From the NCBI GenBank assembly GCA_009746045.1, contig RPFO01000189.1, forward strand, positions 358,137 to 422,136: a stretch of 64,000 bases of DNA. Reading direction: 5' to 3'. The notes under the pieces were generated by a model. That model saw only the letters and a list, made by a program, of their open reading frames with translations. It searched no databases and was not told where the DNA came from. Position 1 is the first letter of the stretch. Each line of letters begins with the position of its first letter. This DNA is from Mesostigma viride. Taxonomy: Eukaryota; Streptophyta; Mesostigmatophyceae; Mesostigmatales; Mesostigmataceae. Positions 52,088 through 62,339 of this stretch are shown one piece after another. The translations under genes and the position numbers were made by a program.

Positions 52088-55000
52088 ATGGATTGGGCGT
52101 CTTTCGGCGTCAGCTTCGGCTTGAATGCAGCTCTTCTTTTCGGATTTTTCGTGCTTTTCTTGGTCCTCCGCCGGGTGAACAAATGGGCGGGGGTTTACTT
52201 CCCCCGCCAAGCCTCAAAAGGAGAAAACACGTCTGCGCTGTGCAAGGAGAACTGGCTGATGTGGCTGGTCAGAATGCTGTACACGGACGAGTCCGAGCTC
52301 CGAGAGGCGATGGGCTTAGATGCGGTACGCTATCGTGGTTGGTCCTCAGTCCAGAGATGGATCGCTTCTAGGTTCCTGGTATTTGCAATCTCTGACAGGA
52401 GATGTCGTTTGGCGTGATTGCCGACGCGTATAGTGGCCTGTGCAGGAGAAACATGCCATTAAATACATCGTGGCCGGTCTGCCTGGGTATGTAAACGGGG
52501 CGTGCATACTTTCGTCAGAAGCCGTTGTGCATTTGACCGGCTATCTGGCGAACTTTTATACTGCTTGCTTATAATGCTTGCCCAAGCTCACAGCGCGCTA
52601 GCCTAGGCCCATGCCCTCGGCCAGCTCGCATTTTATTTTTTTGGCTTGGAATGTTCTTTTTGTTTAAAAAGCATTGGTATGGGAACAATAAACCTCTCGC
52701 TTCGTCACCGTGTTCTGGTTCTGGGGAGAAAAAATGGGGGGGGGTCCAAGGATCTGGGATGGAACTGTCATACTACTACACCTGTGTCTTTGTCATCAAT
52801 ATGATGTTGCGCTTGTCGGACAGGTCATGTTCATGCGCACCATCAAGTTTGGCATCCAGCTCTTTCTGGGTGTGAGCTTCTTCTGCATACTGATCATCCT
52901 GCCCGTCAACCTGACGGGGGGTGGCGTGGAGGTACGGCATTTCTATATATGGACCAGCATCTCTCACTCCATCGCGAGCCTTGGCCTTTGTGCATGCATG
53001 GTGCTGGTTGGGCCGGCTGGTGTGGTTTCGTATGCATATGTGCGTACTGGTACCGGCTTTATTTGGCACTTGCGTGACTTCCTGCCAACAGTAATGGTTG
53101 TTTCCCCCCCGGCACGGAGGAAACGACGCCATCAATGATGTTCACTGGTTTCCTCCATTCTCCAGGGCCAACCGGGTGAATAAACAACAAGTAGCCCAAT
53201 CAGCAACACATCATCCAATCAGCAACAAATCATCCATGACAGACCGCACGTGATTGCCAGAATATGCATGAATTCCCCTTTGATATCCAAGATTATTCGC
53301 CTCACTCATTTCTCTTCCCCCCCGTTCCCCTCCTCTTGCCCCCCTCCCCCTCCTTTCTCCGCTCCCACCCCTTCTCCTCCTTCCCCCCCCGTCTCTCTCC
53401 CCCCACATTGCAGAAGGCTATCCGCATGGGCACCCCCACCGCGACGGATGCGGCCAACGACACCTTCACGCCGTCACCCAACGGCTCCCCCGACAACGCC
53501 CCCTCCCTGGTGCCCGAGCCCCAGGGGGGCACCTCCACCTCTGGGTACAGCGACTTTGACAAGCTGAGCCTGTCCAACATCCAGCAGCGGTCGCCGCGGC
53601 TGTGGGCGCACCTGGTGGCCGTGTGGGGTGTCTCCCTCTACACCTTCTACCTGCTCCATGTCTACTACCAACGGTACCGAGCGGACCGCGTCACCCACCG
53701 TAGCGGGGGGGGGGGGGGGGAACACCCAATCAGGAGGGGGGGGGGCAGGAACCGCTGCCCACGGGGCCAGCCACCACGGGATCCACACTCATCATCCCCG
53801 TGGGTGTTGCGGCGTGGAGTCATACACATGCCTCGTGACCCAGGTCCCGTTGGACCAGCTGTTCGCGTCACAGCGAGAGTCGGCCGAGGGAGGGGATGCG
53901 TCCACCGGGCAGTCCAGCCGCGAGGTTTCCAACCCGTCCAGTCGCAGTGCCGCCGATACCCCAGATGTGCCCACCGACGCCGGCGCGGGTCTCCTGCGCG
54001 TCCCCACGCTCGCCCCGCTCATGCCCTCGCTGGCCCCCGTCATCCCCCCCTTTGCTCCCACCCTGGAGATGGAGGCTGCGAAACGCATCGCGAAGGAGGC
54101 ACTCAACAAGGTGACGCCGTTCACGTTCGATGTGGTGGGGGCGGGGGCAGCCGGTCGCGCCCGGGGGGACAGCAACCCCTATGGCACGGACGCCGATGCG
54201 TTCCTGTTCGAGTATTTCAACGAACTCTTCCCGGGGACCGTGCACTCCGCATCCGTCGCACGCAACCCCTCGACCCTGGGCCCGTTGGCCGCATCCCTGG
54301 ACGCCGCCGAGCGATCCCTGGAGCGCGCGCGCGTGACGCAGTGGCGCGACAAGGGGAGGCGACCCACCCACCGCCCGCGCTGGTTCTCGCGTAACAAAGT
54401 GGACTCGATCCAGTTCTATGCCGACGAGATCGTGCGCCTGCGGCACGAGATCCAGATGGGCGTGGGCGCGGGGATGTTGGCCCGGGTCATGCCGGCCGGG
54501 TTCGTTGGGTTCAGGTCGCGCGCGGCAGCGGCCAATGCGGCGCAGTGCCTGCTGAATGAGGACCCCCACCGGTGCGTGGTGGTCTATGTGTAGATGCCTG
54601 GTGTCGACGAGAAGCGGTGTCCAGCAATGTCCAGCACTGAGCCAGCCAATCAGGCAGCGTGGATACTAGGCGAATACCGGCACCTGAGCGTGGTGGCATC
54701 ATTTTATGTTGTGTGTGTGTTGGTGTCTGTTGGTGTGTGTGGTGTGTGCTGGCGGCTGTTGGTGCATCCGGGAGGATCCTGCAGCGGTTCGTGTCGATTG
54801 GTGTTTGCCGTACACATGTGTCCAACCGATGTGGTCGGCCCCCAGTGGTGGTGACGGTGTACTAGTATGCTGGCAAGGATGTTTGGTTCAAGGATGTTTG
54901 GAAGGTCTGCTTTCAGATGAGGACTTCGAGAACTCCTAGGACTCCCATGGCCTCCAGTCGCCTCGATGTCTTTCCCAGTGCCTCGTGCGCCCCTCGACGT

Positions 55001-58000
55001 AGTTCCCATAGGGCCATGACAGTGCAGTGACACATACAACAGCAAGTAGTCATTACCATAGCATGAATTTGCCTGTGTTGAGGTGGCCTCGCCTCCGACT
55101 ACAGTGGCCTTCGTGCGTACTCACCCTGCTGGACTTGGTCTTATTACCATTTGTGGCTAATGGTTGGTTTCACTGCTGTTGCTGTGCACTCATCTTGTGC
55201 CGTCCATCTGTTCCGTGGACGTGTGCACCCCTCATGCTGGCTCGCTGGCACACGTCCCACAAACGGCGACGGAATCATGGCAACAAAAAAAATGGCTTCC
55301 CCTTGGTGCATGGCAAAATGGTGGCCTCCATCGAAGCGATGGCACATCAAACGGCGACAATTATTGGATTTTTTGGCTATGGGTTTGCGCGCGGCTGTCC
55401 ATAATTCAAACACCATATGGACGCATCAATGATGTGGACTTCACAAAATAAACGTGATGATGTGGACGCACGAATGATGTGGACGTAACAAGTGGACGTA
55501 CAATTGCAGCTGGGAGACGGAGATGGCCCCGCACCCTGCGGGCGTGCTGTGGCACCACCTGGTGCTGTCGCACGCGGACCGCTCCACGCGCCGCAAGCTG
55601 ACCGCCGCCATCATGTTCGCCATCGTCGTCTTCTACGTGATCCCCGTCACGGCCGTGTCCGGATTCGTGTCGCTGTCGTACCTGGAGGAGAACTTTGCAT
55701 GGGTCAAGTCGATCACGCAGATGTGGGTGGCACTGGCGCTGGTGACGGTCTCGAATGTATCGTGCGCTAGCAGGGTAATCAGGAGCGGGTTGATGGGGAG
55801 GTGACGTAGCAATCTTAAGTGTAGGCAAGGGTGGGTGCTTAATGTGGTTGAGGACACCATCTTCGAGCTCAAATAGTTTTGATTTAACAAAGAAAAATAT
55901 CATCCTGGTGAAGCCTATTTTTACTATAGCTGGTGTGCTCGGCCCGCATGTTGTTGTTGGAGACGTTTTTTCTTTTGGGGCATGTTGGGATGGGAATGCT
56001 GGTTTTGACGACGCAGGTTGTTTGGAGCTGTTGCACGTGGCTGAAATGATGGGACCATCTCTTTCAAAGGCATCGGGCTGCTACATGGCATGACCTGTGC
56101 GAAAGAGGCGTGGCCATTGTCGCTGTACTACAGCATATAGCTGTTGTTTGCGTGGCTCAAGTGCACAAAAGATGCAACATACCCATGGGGAGTGCACCGT
56201 GTGGGGGTACTCCGTGTGGGGGTGGGGAGTATTTGTGCGACCATTCCAGATGGTGGCCAAGGTGCGCATGTTGGGATGCAGTTCCCTTGGCCTCAGTCGC
56301 ATGCCCACTCGACCTCTTCACAGCGATGCTTGCACGCGGCACTTGCCCCATTCTTGCCCAATTGCATGCTTTGTGGCATAAGTGTGCATCTGCTCCTCTC
56401 TTTTCATTCCTCCATTCGTCCACCGTTTGGTCCTCTTGTCCCAATTTGTCTTACCTACCCCGGCCGCCCCCCTAACAGCAACTTACCTGCGCTTAACCTT
56501 GCCTGAGCTCAACCTTGCCTGTGCTCAACCTTGCCTGTTGCCTCAACCCTCCGATTATCATCAAACCTGCTTGGCCGCCCTGCTTGGCAGCGACTTCCTG
56601 CGCGCGGTGCTGACCGCATTCCTGCCCGGACTCGTCCTCAAGCTCTTCATGCTGCTGCTGCCATCCCTGTGCATGTGGCTCGCCTCCATGGAGGGGGGCG
56701 TCAGCTTCTCATCCGCCGAGGTCTCCGCCTTTGCAAAGTACTTTGTCTTCATCGTCGTCAACATCTGGTTCGCGTCCGCGGTCGGCGTCTCTGTGTTTGC
56801 GTCCATCAACGAGATGGTGGACCACCCGGACCAGATCCACCTGTTTTTAGCCGCCAGCATCCCCGGCTCCGCCAACCTGTTCATCAACTACATGCTCGTC
56901 TCCATCGCCCTCATGCCGCTCGAGGTGGGTGCTTCGTAATTTGGCAGTGTTTGTGTTTGTGGCAAGTGTTCATGCGTCTCACCATGGTGTGGGTGCGCCC
57001 CTGTCTGCTCGTCTCCACCGCCTTCATGCCGCTCGAGGTCGGTGGGGCTCCCGAAGTCGGTGGGCGGCGTGGTACATGTCGTTCATTGGGTGCCGCGCTG
57101 GTTGTTGTGTTGGATGCCACTTTCTTGTAGGCATATAGGGCATACGATGATGCTTGACCCTCGAAGTGGGTGCGGTGCTATGGTAGGCATACAGTGCTTA
57201 CGCGCAGCGCAAACAGGGCGTGTGCGGCGTGTGGGCACAATCAGGGCGCGTGCGGCGCATGGGTGCGGCACATTGTTCAAAACAGGAGGCAGCCATAGCT
57301 GAATGGTTCCCGTCGCTCAAGGTGGGTTCGGCGTTGATTGTCGTATTCGTATCCATTCGTGGGCACCATTGAACAAGTACGTATGATTGGCCCGCCGCAC
57401 CCATTTCTGTAGAGCAGACCCCAGGTTTCTGTGAAGCCCAGAAGCTGCGTGAGGAGACAGCTGAATAGTAACCATATAAATGCCGGGGCGCTGTCAATTT
57501 ATGGGGGCCCATGCAGCCGGTTGTTCCTGCCGCTCAACACACACACATGCTGCTGCTGTAGGTGTTGCGTCGTTGAACGCCAGCATCGCTTCGAGTGTTC
57601 AGTTGGATCAGGATGTCTGGCAAGAGTGTTGTGATGCACCGGAAGAGGCGTGCTTTTCAGAGAGCGATTCGAGTATGTTATGAGTGATATTTTGATTACG
57701 AGATTCCGAGCCACTTCAAAGTGCACGGGTTGTGTGGAAAAGGCCATCTGTGGACCAGATTGTGGATTGCTTTTACTTGATGGGCACAGATTGTGTGGAT
57801 TACAGGCCACTGTCAAGCTGACAGTCATGGCGTTTCCTACCCTTTTTTCCATGCATCCTCCTTCACGTGTGCAGCTGCTGGCATTAGTGTTCAGACATGA
57901 GACAGTCTGTGCAGGCTGTGATGGAGATGCTCCGTGCCGCACTGCTGTGATGACCTGTGTGCGCTTGCCGTCTTTGTGTAATGAATTGCGTGCGATTTTT

Positions 58001-58936
58001 CGTGTGATACCTGGTGGTGCTCCAGCTCTCTCTGCGTTATCATCTCTCCGAGTTTTTACTTAGAAGTGAACTAGAATTCACACTACTGAATTGTGTGGCC
58101 CTCGATGTAGTGTCAGGGAGGAGAGAACTCCCTAGTAAGTAGTAGTGCAATGACGAGGGATTGATCGCGGCTATGCCCTGCCGTTATGTCGACTGCGCAA
58201 TCTTAAATGTATAAATTGCTATTTCTTATGTAAACTACCCAAGGATGCAGCTGGTTGCCTTGTCGGTTAGGCGCTATGTACAACAAGATGATTTGCCTCT
58301 TGCAGTCTTGCTAAAAGTCCCCACCCCATCCTTTCCGCCCTCGCAGCTGGTGGACCCGGTCGGCCTTCTCTGGTACCTGTTCAAGTCGCGCCTGCTCTGC
58401 TTCACTGAGCGCGACCACAAGGAGGCCTGCGCTCCGCCGCGCCTTCCGTACCACAGCGCGCTTCCCAACGAGCTGATGACCATCCTGCTGGGCATCATCT
58501 ACTGCAACATCAACCCGATCATCCTCCCGCTGTGCATCGTGCGGCTGGCCGTCGGGTACCTGGTGTGGACTAACCAGGTATGAGACCAGGTAGCAGACCA
58601 GGTAGTTTCCCCTGCGCACCTGGCCTGCAGTATTTCCCCCGCTGTGCATCATTCGATCCGCGGTCGCCTAGCTGTGTCATGTGGACCATCCAGGTTCCCT
58701 CATCTCTTTCACACAGCATGTCGGTAGGGAGTAAGCAGAAGCTATTCGCAGAATCTTTTTTTTTTTAACAATGCCTGGTTGGATGGGGCTTGAGTTGCTT
58801 TGCTTCATTTCTGTGGTTAGTCTTGATTATGGCTTGATTTTGAAAGTGATGCGTGCCTGTTCCCACCGGGCATCGGCCCCCCCTGGCGCCCCCTCCCGGC
58901 TCACCTGTGTGGGCGCGTGCGCTCTCTCTCTCTCAA

Positions 58937-59026
<90 letters not shown>

Positions 59027-60248
59027 CCTCCCTCCCTCCCTCCCTCCCTCCCTCCCTCCCTCCCTCCCTCCCTCCCTCCCTCCCTCCCTCCCTCCCTCCC
59101 TCCCTCCCTCCCTCCCTCCTCCCTCCCTCCCTCCCTCCCTCCCTCCCTCCCTCCCTCCCTCCCTCCCTCCCTCCCTCCCTCCCTCCTCCCTCCTCCCTCC
59201 CTCCCTCCCTCCCTCCCTCCCTCCCTCCCTCCCTCCCTCCCTCCCTCCCTCCCTCCCTCCCTCCCTCCCTCCCTCCTCCCTCCCTCCCTCCCTCCCTCCT
59301 CCCTCCCTCCCTCCCTCCCTCCTCCCTCCCTCCCTCCCTCCCTCCCTCCCTCCTCCCTCCCTCCCTCCCCCCTCCCTCCTCCCTCCCTCCCTCCCTCCCT
59401 CCCTCCCTCCCTCCCTCCCTCCCTCCCTCCCTCCCTCCCTCCCTCCCTCCCTCCTCCCTCCTCCCTCCCTCCCTCCCTCCCTCCCTCCTCCCTCCCTCCC
59501 TCCCTCCCTCCCTCCCTCCCTCCCTCCCTCCTCCCTCCCTCCCTCCCTCCCTCCCTCCCTCCCTCCCTCCCTCCCTCCCTCCCTCCCTCCCTCCCTCCCT
59601 CCTCCCTCCCTCCCTCCCTCCCTCCCTCCCTCCCTCCCTCCCTCCCTCCCTCCCTCCTCCCTCCCTCCTCCCTCCCTCCCTCCCTCCCTCCCTCCCTCCT
59701 CCCTCCCTCCCTCCCTCCCTCCCTCCCTCCCTCCCTCCCTCCCTCCCTCCCTCCCTCTCCCGCCCCCTTTCCCCCCCCTCCCGCTCTCGCTTCCCTCCCC
59801 CCCCACCCCTCAGATCCTGCGCAAGTACAACGACCCCTTTGACAACGGCGGCCGCATCTGGCCCAAGGTGCACCACCGCGTGCTCGTGTCCCTCGCCATC
59901 TGGCAGGTGACCATGGCGGGACTGTTCGCCATCAACCTCAAGCCGGCACCCGCCATCCTGACCATCCCCATGCTGCTCGGCACCCTCGTCTTCCACCTCT
60001 GGAGCAAGGACAAGTATGGCGTAAAGGACGACATCTTGCCGATGGATGTGGCGGTCAAGCTGGACCGAAACGGGCTCTCGGACGACATGGAGGTGATGAT
60101 ACGGGACGCCTACTGGCCGACTCCGCTCAAGGAGTCGTCGCTGGCATGCCTGCACTCGAAGCAGCGCGCACTGGAGTGCGTGGCGGATATGCGGGAGAAC
60201 GTGCCATGTGGCTCGTTTGGGCAGACCCCGCAGGAGAGCCTGCCGTGA
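52088..60248 (+). CDS. OSCA/CSC1-type hyperosmolality or mechanically gated cation channel, 8 exons
   Basis: Exons: 52,088-52,324; 52,824-52,931; 53,414-about 53,699; about 53,749-54,571; 55,510-55,722; 56,591-56,924; 58,347-58,577; 59,814-60,248. Phases join, giving about 888 aa. The N-terminus [20 protein letters not shown] and [15 protein letters not shown] match the first helix of OSCA/TMEM63-like proteins. Exons 1-2 join as [13 protein letters not shown], then [14 protein letters not shown]. The cytosolic RRM-like domain has [33 protein letters not shown] and [17 protein letters not shown]. The DUF221 7-helix pore region spans exons 5-8 ([54 protein letters not shown]). It would be a plasma-membrane or organelle cation/Ca2+ channel. 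The exon 3/4 junction lies in a poly-G run and is uncertain. Confidence 0.85.
56893..57044 (+). repeat. Duplicated end of OSCA exon 6
   Basis: The exon end CTCGTCTCCATCGCCCTCAT then GCCGCTCGAG|GTGGGTG (56,893-56,930) recurs at 57,007-57,044 with four changes. In the copy the donor GTGGGT has become GTCGGT. Confidence 0.85.
58522..58695 (+). repeat. Diverged copy of OSCA exon 7 end
   Basis: CCCGCTGTGCATCGTGCGGC ... GTGTGGACTAACCAG|GTATG (58,529-58,582) has a diverged partner at 58,636-58,695: CCCGCTGTGCATCATTCGAT ... ATGTGGACCATCCAG|GTTCC. Confidence 0.75.
58921..59757 (+). repeat. (CT)n then (CCCT)n repeat, 840 bp, in the last OSCA intron
   Basis: About 100 bp of CT dinucleotide, then about 735 bp of CCCT tetranucleotide with occasional CCT units, ending 57 bp before the exon 8 acceptor (CCCCTCAG at 59,813). 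On the sense strand it is a giant extension of the polypyrimidine tract. The long Ser/Leu/Pro and Arg/Glu/Gly frames across it are artefacts. Confidence 0.95.
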
Positions 60249-61607
60249 GCCATGGCCCATATGAGGCATGAGACGGGTGGCCTGAGGCCTGAGGCCTGAG
60301 GACAGTGAGGACTGAGGCGGGAGGCGGGATCGAGGCGGGAGGCGGGAGGCTTGCACCATGAACTGTGAGCCAACCTGGTCATCATTGGCCGTGAGCTGAC
60401 CGCGTGAACCAGTTGATATATGACCAGTTTGCAAGGCTTGGCTTATAAGCCAAGAGCCATGAGCCATGTCAGAGCCGAGACCTGTGACCTGAGAGGCTGC
60501 CGCAAGCCGCGAGCCATGAGCCATGCAAGCCACCACGCCCAAGCATGTGATGACCTTAGTAACCCCAAGGTCTCACCCTCGCTCTGAACGGTGGCTGAGC
60601 TGGGAGCGGGGAGGTACCCGTGACCGGCCCGTAACCCATGCATGAACCCATCCATTCAGCATGATGATTGATTGAGTTGCGAAACAACATGATGGTGCAG
60701 CCCGCTGTTGCAGCATTGTGATCCATATCACTGTGATCGAGCTGCTATTGGTACCTCAGGGCTGGCCGCTCGATTATGGAATATTTTATTATCGATATGC
60801 CAATCAGTCCATCCATTCATGCAGTGAGTACCTGTAGTGAAGGATGTTGTTCCCGAAGCAAGATTAGTATGTTATGTTTTCAGGGGGGCTGGCATGGGAC
60901 CCTCAACTAACAGTGAGACACCGAAGGAACAATGATGGTAGACTCATGCAAAGTATGGGCCCCAGCCGGTGAAAAAAATGGCTCCTAGTTTGGAGTTGGC
61001 GTTGGAAAGAGGCATTTGGAATAAGAGGTATACCTCCAGCGATATCTGGGATTGAATGGTATAGCCATTGGGAGTGCTGTACGACAGTGCTGGACGGAAT
61101 TCCCATGTCAGGGAAGCGGATTTTATGTCTCGATCACGTTATACATGGAAAAGGGCTCGGGTACGCGACGCGGCGCGACGTCATAAAATGGCTCGTAACA
61201 AAGGAACCGAAGCGATTTGGTGCCGCGTCGGTCGTTACATTGGTTGTACCGTTGGATCTGCATCTGCATGCGGCGTTCGTGGGTTGTTGCAAAATTCGAA
61301 GCCCGGTCGATGAGATTTGACAGAGAAGTCAAGTTTATAAGTGATCCTTTTTCAATGCGTCGGTGCAGACTAGAAGTATAGCAAACTTTCGGTCGCGTGC
61401 AAGTCGGAATTCAAATTTCAACTCTGAACTTCAAACAGTCGGTGAGTGTGGTAGTCAGTGAAAATTGATACAAGTCGACAGCATTTAATTTACTATAATT
61501 TGTAGTTCGACTATGACACAATGCATTATCCTTGCTGCTGTTGTCTGTGCATTTCGTATTTGAAACGTTGCACATAATTGCCTGCGCCCCCCCCCCCCCC
61601 CCCCCGA
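60249..61607. other. Downstream flank of OSCA gene
   Basis: No gene recognised. GAGCCATGAGCCATG-type short repeats occur at 60,240-60,540. The palindrome GAGGTATACCTC (61,026-61,037) and the segment 61,074-61,112 resemble sequences at 22,873 and 23,266. A poly-C run lies at 61,589-61,604. Confidence 0.5.
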
Positions 61608-62335
61608 TTGGAGCGTTCTCGATCTGCCTGAACACCAAAGACTCGCGCACATGGACGGCCGCGGATGAAGCTGCTGACCAGGCGCCGGCTCTGCCTTCTT
61701 GCACAAACTTGCTGCCAAGAACAGCCTTGATAACCTGCATGATGACATCCCCTCAGTGTCGCGAGGTGTTCCAAAACTTCACAGACAAAGCTGCCCTTGC
61801 TGCTCATGAACTTCCCCGTCAAGCTCGCCTAGCTCGCCTCCCTACCGCAATCTTAGGTCAGTTCACCCCGCTGTCCTCGCTGCCTGCATACGCTTGCGCC
61901 GCACGCGCGACCCGGCTGCCAAGCCTCGCTTGCGTGCCGCCCTTGACGATGCATGCATATGCCAATTAAGGCCAAGGGTGAGGCAACTGCCAAGCTTATC
62001 GTGGCCATCAACGAGTGCAAGCGCAAGAATGATGGTAAGGGCATGTGGCATTACATATATCTATCGGCTTGTCGGTCGCTTTCGTATCCGTGTTGAACTC
62101 CCTGGCCCTTACGCACACCGCCTCGATCAAGCTTTGGACAGATGCCACCATGGCAGTTCTCGGCACGGCACAGCCACCCCCTCCGCTACCACCGACCTGC
62201 GGTGGCTGCACGCCAGGGGCTGCGGCCATTCCGCTAGCCATCTCCCTTGCCCGCCGCTACTGCCGCTGAGGATTACATGGTTGGTGCCCTTCGTGGTTTG
62301 TTAGCCGATATAGATATTAAAAATATAATTACTTA
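61608..62335 (+). other. Possible exons of an unidentified plus-strand gene
   Basis: 61,608-61,720 (CLNTKDSRTWTAADEAADQA), 61,745-61,855 (SPQCREVFQNFTDKAALAAH) and 61,959-62,036 (AKGEATAKLIVAINECKRKN, followed by GATG|GTAAGG) look coding and the last has a good donor. A fourth candidate at 62,262-62,320 reads AAEDYMVGALRGLLADIDI. No domain recognised. The gene may be cut by the LINE that ends at about 62,340. Confidence 0.3.
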
Positions 62336-62339
62336 CAGC

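Noticed and set aside
58771-60542. Open frames of 300-570 codons of Ser/Leu/Pro or Arg/Glu/Gly
   Set aside because: They run through the CT and CCCT repeat. Only the last OSCA exon (59,814-60,248) has real homology.
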